Source of the DNA: Azospirillum sp. 412522
Lineage (GTDB): Bacteria > Pseudomonadota > Alphaproteobacteria > Azospirillales > Azospirillaceae
DNA length: 64,000 nt
Direction of reading: 5' to 3'
Assembly (NCBI RefSeq): GCF_019805165.1
Contig: NZ_RWIJ01000015.1
Location: 1 to 64,000 of the forward strand
The notes under the pieces are model-generated. The model did not search any database. It saw nothing but the letters and a program-made list of their open reading frames with translations, and was not told where the DNA came from. A program made the position numbers and the translations under genes. Shown piece by piece: positions 24,505-33,032 of this stretch; the stretch's first letter is position 1, and each line of letters opens with the position of its first letter.

Positions 24505-27500
24505 ATGACGGCCACCCAGACCGCCACGCAGACCGTTGAGATCAAAGGCAATCCGGCCCGGCAGGGGGCGGAGCGGCCGGCTGCGGCGGCGCCATTCGTC
24601 GGCCGTTCGATGCCGCGGGTGGAAGACGCCGCGCTGCTGACCGGCGGCGCCCGCTATGCCGACGATCTGCCGGTGAAGCCCGGCACCCTGCACGCCGCGA
24701 TCCTGCGCTCGCCGCACGCCCATGCCGAGCTGCTGGGCATCGACACCGCCGCCGCCCTGGCGGTTCCCGGCGTCGCCGCCGTGGTGACCGGGGCCGACGC
24801 CAAGCGTCATGCCAGCGCCTTCCTGGTCGGCATCCGCGCGCCGATGGAGCATTGGTGCCTCGCCATCGACCGTGTGCGCCATGTCGGCGAACCGGTGGCG
24901 GTGGTGCTGGCCGACAGCCGCTATCTCGCGGAGGACGCGCTCGACCGGATCGAGGTGCGCTATCGCCCGCTGCCGCCGGTGACCTCGATCGCCCAGGCCT
25001 TGGAGGAGGGGTCGGAGCCGCTGCATCCGGCGGTGGGATCCAACCTGGTCAACAGCCGCAGCTTCCGTTACGGCGATCCCGAGGCCGCCTTCGCCGGCGC
25101 CGCCCGCACCGTGTCGGTCGAGGTCGAGTATCCGCGCAACTCCTGCACCCCAATGGAGTGCTTCGTCGTCCTGGCCGACTATGACGCCGCCGAGGACGCC
25201 TACGAGGTGCTGTCGAACTTCTCCGGCCCCTTCGCCGTCCATCCGGTGATGGCGCGCGCGCTGAACGTCCCGGGATCACGGCTGCGGCTGAAGACGCCGC
25301 CCCATTCCGGCGGCAGCTTCGGCAACAAGCAGGCGGTGTTCCCCTATGTCGTGCTGGTGGGGCTGTGCGCCCGCGTCGCCGGCCGTCCGGTGAAATGGGT
25401 GGAGGACCGGCTGGAGCATCTGATGGCCGCCACCTCGGCCACCGCGCGCCGCATGCGCATCGACGCGGCGGTGGAGCCGGACGGCAGGGTGCTGGCGCTG
25501 CGGATGGAGCAGACCGAGGATTGCGGCGCCTATCTGCGGGCGCCGGAGCCGGCCTCGCTCTACCGTAATCACGGCAACCTGACCGGCGCCTACGACATCC
25601 CCAATCTTGCGCTGACCAACCGCATCGTCGTCACCAACAAGACGCCGACCGGCCTCAACCGCGGCTTCGGCGGCGGGCAGCTCTATTACGGGCTGGAGCG
25701 GCTGATGAACCGGGTGGCGGCGGAGCTGGGGCTGGATCCGCTCGACGTCATCCGCCGCAATCTGGTGGCCGCCGACGCCATGCCCTACCGCACCGCCTCG
25801 GGCGGGACGCTCGACAGCGGCGACTACCGCGCGACGCTGGAGCAGGCGGTGCGCGAGGGGGCGCTCGACGCGCTGAAGGCGCGGCGCGACGCGCTGCGGG
25901 CGGAGGGGCGGCTCTACGGCATCGGCTATGCCGCGGTGGTCGAGCCGTCGATCTCCAACATGGGCTACATCACCACCGTCCTGACTGCCGAGGAGCGGCG
26001 CAAGGCCGGGCCGAAGAACGGCGCGCAGGCGACCGCCAGCGTCGCCGTCGATCCCACCGGCGGCGTCTCGGTGACGGTGGCCTCCGCTCCGCAGGGGCAG
26101 GGGCACCGCACCGTGCTGGCCCAGGTGGTGGCCGACGTCTTCGGCCTGCGTTTCGAGGACATCCGCGTCAACACCGATCTCGACACCGGCAAGGACGCCT
26201 GGTCGATCGCGTCGGGCAACTATTCCAGCCGTTTCGCCGGGGCGGTGGCGGGTGCGGCCCAGGTGGCGGCGACCCGGCTGCGCGGCCGCATGGCGGCGCT
26301 GGTCGCCGGTCAGCTCAACTGCCGGGCGGAGGATGTGCGTTTCGCCGGCGGCCGGGTCTTCGCCGACGCCAACCCGGACAACGGGCTGTCCTTCTCCCGC
26401 GTCGCCGCCGCCGGCCACTGGTCGCCCGGCACGCTGCCGGACGGGCAGGAGGCGGCGCTGCGCGAGACCGCCTTCTGGACGCCGGAGCCGCTGAAGGCGC
26501 CGACCGACGCCGACCACATCAACAGCTCGGCCTGCTACGGCTTCATCTTCGACTTCTGCGGGGTCGAGATCGACCGGACGACGGGGGCGCTGCGGATCGA
26601 CCGCTACGTCACCATGCACGACGCCGGCCGGCTGCTGAACCCGCTGCTGGTGGAAGGCCAGATCCTGGGCGGCTTCGCCCATGCCGTCGGCACCGCGCTG
26701 TACGAGGAATATGCCTATGGCGACGACGGCCGGTTCCTGTCCGGCACCTTCGCCGACTATCTGGTGCCGACCGCCTGCGAAGTGCCGGTTCCCGTCATCC
26801 TCCATCGCGAAAGCCCGTCTCCGGTGACGCCGCTCGGCGCCAAGGGGGTGGGGGAGGGGAACTGCATGAGCACCCCGGTCTGCCTCGCCAACGCGGTGGC
26901 GGACGCGCTGTCCGGATTGTCGGTGGATGAGCCGCCGTCCCTGCCGATCACCCCGGCCAAGCTGGCGGCGCTGATCCATCCGCCGGAACCGCCGCGTCCG
27001 GCGCCTGCGGCCGGCACGAACGAAATTGCGAGGGAAATTCCTCCACCGGCCGCCGTCAAGGGTGGGCGCGGCATGAGCGGCGAGGGTAGCCGCGAGGTGC
27101 CGGCGACGCCGGATCAGGTCTGGGCCATCCTGCTCGATCCCAAGGAATTGGCGGCGCTGCTGCCCGGCTGCGAGGCGCTCGACCTTGTCGGCCCCAACGC
27201 CTACCGGGCGGAGGTGGTGGTCGGCATCGGCCCGGTGCGCGGGCGCTATACCGCGGAGGTGGCGCTGTCCGACCTCGACCCGCCCAAGGCGCTGACCCTG
27301 ACCGGCAGCGGCACCAGCGCGCTCGGCTCGGGCAGCGGCACCGGGCACGTCACGCTGGAACGCACCGCCGAGGGCACGCGCGTCACCTACCGCTACAGCG
27401 CGTCGGTCGGCGGCAAGGTCGCCGCGGTCGGCGGCCGGATGCTCGACAGCGCGTCGCGCCTGCTGATCGGCCAGTTCTTCGAGAAGCTGGTCGCCCGCGC

Positions 27501-27588
27501 CGGCGGCCCCGGGGCTTCCGACGCCCAACCCGCCCGGCCCCCGTCGCTTCTGGCGCGCCTGCTGCGCCTTCTGGGACTCACCCGATGA
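24505..27588 (+). CDS. hmfA: 2-furoyl-CoA dehydrogenase-like molybdenum hydroxylase, large subunit fused to SRPBCC domain
   Basis: ATG 24505 has GGAGG 6 nt upstream, better than ATG 24499; 1027 residues. Residues about 30-840 are a xanthine-dehydrogenase-family Mo-cofactor subunit. It starts 'VGRSMPRVEDAALLTGGARY', contains 'PHSGGSFGNKQAV', and carries the catalytic Glu in KGVGEGN (Glu784). From about residue 857 a second domain begins, 'GSREVPATPDQVWAILLDP', an SRPBCC/CoxG-like fold of about 140 residues normally encoded separately. With the next two subunits it would hydroxylate C5 of 2-furoyl-CoA. Assignment to furoate rests on the gene order large-FAD-FeS-ligase-hydrolase, as in Cupriavidus hmfABCDE. 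A different CoA-thioester or aldehyde substrate is the alternative. Confidence 0.85.
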   Translation: MTATQTATQTVEIKGNPARQGAERPAAAAPFVGRSMPRVEDAALLTGGARYADDLPVKPGTLHAAILRSPHAHAELLGIDTAAALAVPGVAAVVTGADAKRHASAFLVGIRAPMEHWCLAIDRVRHVGEPVAVVLADSRYLAEDALDRIEVRYRPLPPVTSIAQALEEGSEPLHPAVGSNLVNSRSFRYGDPEAAFAGAARTVSVEVEYPRNSCTPMECFVVLADYDAAEDAYEVLSNFSGPFAVHPVMARALNVPGSRLRLKTPPHSGGSFGNKQAVFPYVVLVGLCARVAGRPVKWVEDRLEHLMAATSATARRMRIDAAVEPDGRVLALRMEQTEDCGAYLRAPEPASLYRNHGNLTGAYDIPNLALTNRIVVTNKTPTGLNRGFGGGQLYYGLERLMNRVAAELGLDPLDVIRRNLVAADAMPYRTASGGTLDSGDYRATLEQAVREGALDALKARRDALRAEGRLYGIGYAAVVEPSISNMGYITTVLTAEERRKAGPKNGAQATASVAVDPTGGVSVTVASAPQGQGHRTVLAQVVADVFGLRFEDIRVNTDLDTGKDAWSIASGNYSSRFAGAVAGAAQVAATRLRGRMAALVAGQLNCRAEDVRFAGGRVFADANPDNGLSFSRVAAAGHWSPGTLPDGQEAALRETAFWTPEPLKAPTDADHINSSACYGFIFDFCGVEIDRTTGALRIDRYVTMHDAGRLLNPLLVEGQILGGFAHAVGTALYEEYAYGDDGRFLSGTFADYLVPTACEVPVPVILHRESPSPVTPLGAKGVGEGNCMSTPVCLANAVADALSGLSVDEPPSLPITPAKLAALIHPPEPPRPAPAAGTNEIAREIPPPAAVKGGRGMSGEGSREVPATPDQVWAILLDPKELAALLPGCEALDLVGPNAYRAEVVVGIGPVRGRYTAEVALSDLDPPKALTLTGSGTSALGSGSGTGHVTLERTAEGTRVTYRYSASVGGKVAAVGGRMLDSASRLLIGQFFEKLVARAGGPGASDAQPARPPSLLARLLRLLGLTR

Positions 27589-28421
27589 AACCCGCCTCCT
27601 TCGATTATCTGCGGCCGGCGACGGTCGCCGACGCGCTGGCGGCGCTGGCGGCCGGGGGCGACGATGCCCGCGTGATCGCCGGCGGCCAGTCGCTGATGCC
27701 GATGCTGAACATGCGACTGGTGCAGCCGCGCCTGCTGATCGACCTCGGCCGGCTGGAAGAGCTGCGCACGCTGCGCGCCGAGGATGGCTGGCTGACCGTC
27801 GGCGCCGCCGTCACCCAGGCCGAGGTGCTGGCCCGCCCGACTTTGGTGCGGGAGGTGCCGCTGCTGGCCGCCGCCCTGCCCTGGGTCGGCCATTTCCAGA
27901 CCCGCAACCGCGGCACGCTCTGCGGGTCGGTCGCCCATGCCGATCCCAGCGCCGAGACGCCGCTCTGCCTGGTCGCCACCGGTGGCGAGGTGGTGCTGCG
28001 CAACGCGAAGCGCCGCCGCACCGTTCCCGCCGCCGATTTCTTCCTGGGGCCGCTGACCACGGTGAAGGCTGCGGACGAGATCGTCGAATGCATCCGCTTT
28101 CCGTTGGCCCGGCCGGGCAGCGGCCATGCCTTCCGCGAGCAGTCGATGCGGCATGGCGATTTCGCCATCACCGCCTGCGCCGCCACGGTGGACGGGCACT
28201 CCGCCAGCCTTGCCGTCGGCGGGGTGGCCGACCGGCCGACGGCGCGGTCCTGGCCGCTGGTCGATGGCGGGCTGCCGCCGGATCTCGACGACGCGCTGAA
28301 CGCCTTCGCCTGGGATCTCGGCGGCGACGACGACCAGCACGCCACCGCGCGCTACCGCCGCGACCTCGTCCGCCGGATCGGCCGCACCGTCCTTGAAGAG
28401 GCCCTGTCATGCCGCCGCTGA
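27585..28421 (+). CDS. hmfB: Molybdenum hydroxylase FAD-binding (medium) subunit
   Basis: The 278-residue protein overlaps the large subunit by 4 nt. It is a CoxM/CutM-type FAD-binding domain with 'VIAGGQSLMPMLNMRL' and 'HFQTRNRGTLCGSVAHADPS', the two FAD contact regions, then the small C-terminal domain. It passes electrons from the iron-sulfur subunit to the acceptor. The overlap with the next gene (13 nt) points to tight coupling of the three subunits. Confidence 0.92.
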   Translation: MKPASFDYLRPATVADALAALAAGGDDARVIAGGQSLMPMLNMRLVQPRLLIDLGRLEELRTLRAEDGWLTVGAAVTQAEVLARPTLVREVPLLAAALPWVGHFQTRNRGTLCGSVAHADPSAETPLCLVATGGEVVLRNAKRRRTVPAADFFLGPLTTVKAADEIVECIRFPLARPGSGHAFREQSMRHGDFAITACAATVDGHSASLAVGGVADRPTARSWPLVDGGLPPDLDDALNAFAWDLGGDDDQHATARYRRDLVRRIGRTVLEEALSCRR

Positions 28422-28948
28422 CCTCTCCCCAGACGCCGCCGGTCCTGGCGGGCGAGACGCGACACGCCGTCTCCATCGTCCTCAACGGCAAGCCGCGCAC
28501 CGGCCACGCCCATCCGCGTCTGCTGCTGAGCGATTTCCTGCGCCACGAACTGGGCGCCCACGGCACCCGCGTCGGCTGCGAGCACGGCGTCTGCGGCGCC
28601 TGCACCGTCCGCATCGACGGGGTGGCCGCCCGTGCCTGCCTGACCCTGGCGGTCCAGGCCGACGGCCGGCGCATCGACACCGTCGAGGGGCTGGCCGAGG
28701 CCAACCAGGGGCGCATGACCGCGCTCCAGGAGGCGTTCCGCCGGCATCACGCCCTGCAATGCGGCTTCTGCACGGCCGGCATCCTGATGTCGCTGACCGA
28801 TTACCTGGGCCGCAACCCCAAACCCACCGAAGAGGAGCTACGCGACATGCTGAGCGGCCATCTTTGCCGCTGCACCGGCTATGCCGGCATCGTCCGCGCC
28901 GTGATGGAGATCACCGGCCAGACGGTGGAGGAGGTCGCCCATGTTTGA
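28409..28948 (+). CDS. hmfC: Molybdenum hydroxylase 2Fe-2S (small) subunit
   Basis: The 179-residue protein has both cluster motifs of the family: the plant-ferredoxin type GCEHGVCGACTV (near residue 55) and the alpha-helical second site in 'QCGFCTAG' and 'LCRCTGY' (near 118-155). It transfers electrons from the Mo centre to the FAD subunit. It overlaps both neighbours, so it is translated as part of one unit with hmfB and the ligase. Confidence 0.93.
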   Translation: MPPLTSPQTPPVLAGETRHAVSIVLNGKPRTGHAHPRLLLSDFLRHELGAHGTRVGCEHGVCGACTVRIDGVAARACLTLAVQADGRRIDTVEGLAEANQGRMTALQEAFRRHHALQCGFCTAGILMSLTDYLGRNPKPTEEELRDMLSGHLCRCTGYAGIVRAVMEITGQTVEEVAHV

Positions 28949-30497
28949 CCTCGGCCGCAGCATCCTGGCCAGCGCGGAGCGCAGCCCCGACGCGGTCGCC
29001 ATCGTCGACGGCGATCTGCGGCTGACCTACGCGCAATGGCTGGAGCGCATCCGCCGGCTGGTCGGCGCCTTCGACCGGCTCGGCCTGCATCCCGGCGACC
29101 GCATCGCCACCGCGCTGCAGAACACGCACGAGATGGCGACCATCCATTGGGCCTGCCAGCTCGCCGGCATCGCCGTCGTGCCGCTGAACTGGCGGGTGAA
29201 GGCGGACGAGCTGGACTATTGCCTGCCCAACGCCGAGGTGCGCGCCCTGTTCTATCAGGACGTGTCGGCCGACGCCGTCGGTGAGTCCGGCGCGGCGCGG
29301 GCGCTGCCCCGCATCGCGGTCGGCGATGGCGGCCACCAGGCCGACCACCGCTTCGCCGACCTGCTGGACAGCGAACCGGTTCCAGCGCAGCCCCGCGCCA
29401 CGGCGGAGCATGTCTCGCTGTTCCTCTACACCTCCGGCACCACCGGCAAGCCCAAGGGCGTGCCGCGCCGCCACCGGACCGAGCGCGCCGCCGCGATCGC
29501 CCATGTCGCGCAGAACTGCTACCGCCGGGGCGAGCGCACGCTGGGGGTGATGCCGCTCTACCACACGATGGGGGTGCGCTCGCTGCTGGCGATGGCGCTG
29601 GTCGACGGCTGCTTCGTCTGCCTGCCGCGCTTCGATACGGCCCGGGCGCTCGACCTGATCGCGGCGGAGCGGCTGAGCTGTCTCTATCTGGTGCCGACGC
29701 TCTATCACGACCTGCTGGCCGACCCGAAATTCGCGGGCACCGACGTGTCGTCGGTGCGCAAGCTGGGCTTCGCCGGGGCGTCGATGACCGACGGGCTGCT
29801 GAAGCGGCTGGACGCCGCCTTCCGGCCCGAGCTGTTCGTCAACCATTACGGCTCGTCCGAGATCTACACCTTCACCATCGACCAGAACGCGCCGGCCAAG
29901 CCGGGGTCGGCCGGCAAGGCGGCGCTTAACCAGCGCATCCGCATCGTCCGCCTCGGCAGCTTCGATCCCGACGAGCGCGCCGCGCCGGGAGTCGAGGGGC
30001 AGATCGTCGCCGACCTGTCGGGCGACGAATCCTTCGAAGGTTACTGGAAGCGGCCGGACGCCGATGCCAAGGCGCTGCACGCCGGCTGGTACTTCACCGG
30101 CGACATCGGCTTCCTCGACGCCGACGGCGACCTCTTCGTCACCGGCCGGGTCGACGACATGATCATCACCGGCGGAGAGAACGTCTCGCCGGTCGAGATC
30201 GAAAGCGTGCTGTCGCTGCATGACGGCGTGCTGGAGGTCGCGGTCGCCGGCCTGCCCGACGAGCGCTGGGGCCAGCGGGTCGTCGCCTTCGTCAAGCGCA
30301 CCCGCGGCGTCGAGGCGAAGGATCTCGACGACCATTGCCGCACCTCCGGCCTCGCCAACTTCAAGCGCCCGCGCGAGTACGTCTTCCTCGACGAAATCCC
30401 GAAATCGCCGGTCGGCAAGATCCTGCGCCGCAAGCTGCAGGCCGGCGAGTTCGCTCTCGAACACAGCCCGGCCGAACATAGCCCGACACTCTCCTGA
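28941..30497 (+). CDS. hmfD: AMP-dependent acyl-CoA ligase, probably 2-furoyl-CoA synthetase
   Basis: The 518-residue protein starts inside the end of the 2Fe-2S gene. ANL-superfamily motifs: phosphate loop 'LYTSGTTGKPKGVPRRH' (near 157), 'YGSSEIYTF', 'GWYFTGDIGFLDADGDLFVT', the hinge 'GRVDDMIITGGENVSP' and the C-terminal catalytic Lys in 'PKSPVGKILRR'. It activates a carboxylic acid with ATP and CoA. Its start MFDLGRSILASAERSPDAV and its exact position after the Mo hydroxylase subunits agree with HmfD. A benzoate-type ligase is the main alternative. Confidence 0.88.
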   Translation: MFDLGRSILASAERSPDAVAIVDGDLRLTYAQWLERIRRLVGAFDRLGLHPGDRIATALQNTHEMATIHWACQLAGIAVVPLNWRVKADELDYCLPNAEVRALFYQDVSADAVGESGAARALPRIAVGDGGHQADHRFADLLDSEPVPAQPRATAEHVSLFLYTSGTTGKPKGVPRRHRTERAAAIAHVAQNCYRRGERTLGVMPLYHTMGVRSLLAMALVDGCFVCLPRFDTARALDLIAAERLSCLYLVPTLYHDLLADPKFAGTDVSSVRKLGFAGASMTDGLLKRLDAAFRPELFVNHYGSSEIYTFTIDQNAPAKPGSAGKAALNQRIRIVRLGSFDPDERAAPGVEGQIVADLSGDESFEGYWKRPDADAKALHAGWYFTGDIGFLDADGDLFVTGRVDDMIITGGENVSPVEIESVLSLHDGVLEVAVAGLPDERWGQRVVAFVKRTRGVEAKDLDDHCRTSGLANFKRPREYVFLDEIPKSPVGKILRRKLQAGEFALEHSPAEHSPTLS

Positions 30498-30512
30498 ACC
30501 CAGCCTTCATCC

Positions 30513-31337
30513 ATGGAGTCTTCGATCGTGACCCCCTATCGCTTCGACAGCACCGACCGCCTGCTCGCCGACCTCGACGGTTTCCGCGTGGAGATCGACG
30601 AGGCCAAGGAACGCGCCGACATCGTGCTGCACCGTCCGCCCTTCAACATCGTCAGCATGCTGCAGCGCGACCAGTTCAGCGCCGTGTTCGCGGCGCTGGA
30701 CCGCGACCCCAAGGTGCGGGTGATCGTCCTGCGCGCCGAGGGCGAGAATTTCTCGTCCGGCGGCAACATCGCCGGCTTCATGGAGAAGTCGGCCGAGCAT
30801 GTGTCGGAGCTGGCGGTCAACATCGCCGCCCCGGAACGCTGCCGCAAGCCGGTGATCGCCCAGGTCCGCGGCTATTGCTTCGGCGTCGGCTTCGAGCTGT
30901 CGCTGGCCTGCGATTTCCGCATCGTGTCGGAGACCGCGCAGTTCGCCCTGCCGGAGATGCGCATCGGCATGATCCCCGGTTCGGGCGGATCGGCCCGCCT
31001 GCTGCACATGATCGGCATCTGCCGGACCAAGGACATGGTGATGCGGGCCAAGCGCATTCCCGGCCGCCAGGCCGCCGACTGGGGCTTCGTCACCGACTGC
31101 GTCGCCGACGCCGAGCTGGAGGCGACGGTCGCCGCCCTGGTCGACGAGCTGCGCGGCTTCTCGCCGCTGGCCCAGCGCACCATCAAGGGCGTGCTGAACA
31201 GCGGCAACAACGTCTCGGTCAACGGCGCCATCGAGATCGAGGGTCAGGCCTACGGCCGCCTGCGCGGCTCGGAGGACTTCAAGGAGGGCGTCGCCTCCTT
31301 CCACGAGAAGCGCAAGCCGGTCTTCAAGGGGAACTGA
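30513..31337 (+). CDS. hmfE: Enoyl-CoA hydratase-family protein, probably 2-oxoglutaroyl-CoA hydrolase
   Basis: The 274-residue protein has the crotonase fold, with oxyanion-hole stretches 'AEGENFSSGGNIAGFME' and 'GYCFGVGFELSLACDFRI'. In the furoate pathway this superfamily member hydrolyses 2-oxoglutaroyl-CoA, the ring-opened product, to 2-oxoglutarate. It closes the catabolic run and is followed after about 110 nt by an ABC importer. Hydratase or isomerase activity is the generic alternative. The start could also be GTG 30528. Confidence 0.85.
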   Translation: MESSIVTPYRFDSTDRLLADLDGFRVEIDEAKERADIVLHRPPFNIVSMLQRDQFSAVFAALDRDPKVRVIVLRAEGENFSSGGNIAGFMEKSAEHVSELAVNIAAPERCRKPVIAQVRGYCFGVGFELSLACDFRIVSETAQFALPEMRIGMIPGSGGSARLLHMIGICRTKDMVMRAKRIPGRQAADWGFVTDCVADAELEATVAALVDELRGFSPLAQRTIKGVLNSGNNVSVNGAIEIEGQAYGRLRGSEDFKEGVASFHEKRKPVFKGN

Positions 31338-31445
31338 TCCCCGGCACGTCAGTTTCGGCACGACCTTGAGCGCCCGCCACCAAACGAGCGGGCGCCGCTT
31401 TTCCAAATTCCAGGCGCGGCATCGCGCCAGTGAGGGAGACCATCC

Positions 31446-32645
31446 ATGTCCAAGAACGCTCTTCTGAGGTCAGTCTACGCCCTGTCGCCGCTGCTGGCCC
31501 TGCTGGCGGCACCTCAGGCGGCACATGCCGCCGATCCGATCCGCATCGGGGTGGTGACCCCGCTGTCGGGCACCTATGCGCCGATCGGCCAGCAGGTCCG
31601 CTGGGGCCTGGAACTGGCGACGAAGGAGGTCAACGCCGCCGGCGGCATCCTCGGCCGTCAGGTCGAGCTGCTGTTCGAGGACGAGGAGGCCAACCCCGCC
31701 GTCGCCACCCAGAAGGCGGAGAAGCTGTTCCAGGTCAACAAGGTCGATTTCCTGACCGGCACCGTCAATTCCGGCTCCACCCTGGCGGTCGGGCAGCTCG
31801 CCGAGCGCAACGGCCGGCTGATCGCCACCACCGTCTCCTTCTCCGACGCCATCACCACCGACAAATGCTCGCCCAACGTCTTCCGGGTGAACGCGCGGGC
31901 GGGGCAGCAGTCGGCGGCCCTGGCGGAATGGCTGGCCAAGGACAAGCCGAAGGCCAAGGTCTACTACCTCGGCCCCGACTACGAGATGGGGCGTTCCACC
32001 GTCGCGGCCTTCAAGGAGGCGGCGGAGAAGACCGGGGCGCAATCGACCGGCGAGGTCTTCGCGCCGCTCGGTAGCAAGGATTACTCGCAGTATTTCGGCC
32101 AGCTCCGCGCCGCCCGTCCCAGCGTGCTCTACACCTCCACCGCCGGCAACGACACCGTGCGGCTGCTGACGCAGATGAGCGAATACGGGCTGCTGCGCAA
32201 CCTGACCATCGTCGGCGCGTCGGGCACCGTCACCGCCCAGAACATCGGCGCCATCGGCAAGGCGGCCGACGGCTTCGTCACCGGCGTCGGCTATTCGGCG
32301 GAGCTTGCGACGCCCGAGAACCAGGCCTTCGTCGCCGCCTTCCGCAAGGAATACAACACGGCTCCCGACCTCTACGGCGCCGACAGCTACGGCCTGATCG
32401 GCTTCTTCAAGGCGGCGGTCGAGAAGGCCGGCGGCACCGACACCGACGCGCTGCGCAAGGCGATGGAAGGGCTGAGCTGGTCGACGCCGCAGGGCAGCAA
32501 GACCATGCGGGCCGGCGACCACCAGGCGATCCAGGACATGTACGCCGTGCGCATCGCATCCGATGGCGCCAGCAACCGCTTCGACGTGGTCGGCACCGTT
32601 CCGGGCGACGCGGCCATCGGGCCGGACCTTTGCACCCGCTTCTGA
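31446..32645 (+). CDS. Branched-chain amino acid/aromatic acid-type ABC transporter substrate-binding protein
   Basis: The 399-residue protein has a Sec signal peptide (cleavage after QAAHA, residue about 28) and the type I periplasmic-binding fold of the LivK family ('IRIGVVTPLSGTYAPIGQQV', 'DPSYxxG'-like 'GPDYEMGRSTVAAFK', 'GADSYGLIGFFKAAVEKAGG'). GGGAG precedes ATG 31446. HAAT binding proteins encoded with aromatic catabolism genes often bind aromatic acids. Directly after hmfE, a furoate-like ligand is a reasonable guess. Confidence 0.92.
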   Translation: MSKNALLRSVYALSPLLALLAAPQAAHAADPIRIGVVTPLSGTYAPIGQQVRWGLELATKEVNAAGGILGRQVELLFEDEEANPAVATQKAEKLFQVNKVDFLTGTVNSGSTLAVGQLAERNGRLIATTVSFSDAITTDKCSPNVFRVNARAGQQSAALAEWLAKDKPKAKVYYLGPDYEMGRSTVAAFKEAAEKTGAQSTGEVFAPLGSKDYSQYFGQLRAARPSVLYTSTAGNDTVRLLTQMSEYGLLRNLTIVGASGTVTAQNIGAIGKAADGFVTGVGYSAELATPENQAFVAAFRKEYNTAPDLYGADSYGLIGFFKAAVEKAGGTDTDALRKAMEGLSWSTPQGSKTMRAGDHQAIQDMYAVRIASDGASNRFDVVGTVPGDAAIGPDLCTRF

Positions 32646-32772
32646 GAGCCTGTCCGGAACTTTCCACCGCCGCCCGACCCTTTCCCGACCCGTCATGCCC
32701 GCGAAGGAGCCTGTGAAGAAATCGAACGCGCCCATCCAAACGCTGATCGGGTAGGTGCGCGCGTCTCCGATG

Positions 32773-32855
32773 CGTCATCCCCGCGAAGGCGGGGATCCAG
32801 AGTTCCCAATGCAAGGATTTGCAAAGTCTGGATTCCCGCCTTCGCGGGAATGACG
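32773..32855. repeat. REP/BIME-type inverted repeat pair in the ABC operon
   Basis: Two inverted copies of the common proteobacterial CGTCAT-CCCGCG-AAGG-CGGG-ATCCAG element lie at 32773-32800 (forward) and 32828-32855 (reverse), 27 nt apart. Each forms its own hairpin (for example CCCCGC/GCGGGG) and together they form a large stem. They are the main content of the 387-nt gap between the binding-protein and permease genes. The rest of that gap (32646-32772, 32856-33032) shows only a ribosome site near its end. Such elements can stabilise upstream mRNA and lower downstream expression. Confidence 0.85.
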
Positions 32856-33032
32856 GTCGAGAGAGGCTCATGATGGGATCCGATGCAGAACGCTTCAAAC
32901 CTGAGGCTTTTCTCAGCGACTCCCTGATTTCTTTGCAGATTTCTTCGCGGAGATGACGCCGGAAGGGGCGGGGGACGGCGGATGGGATTTTCCGACCTGT
33001 CACCGGGGGATGCTTCCAAGGAGCCGTGGCCC

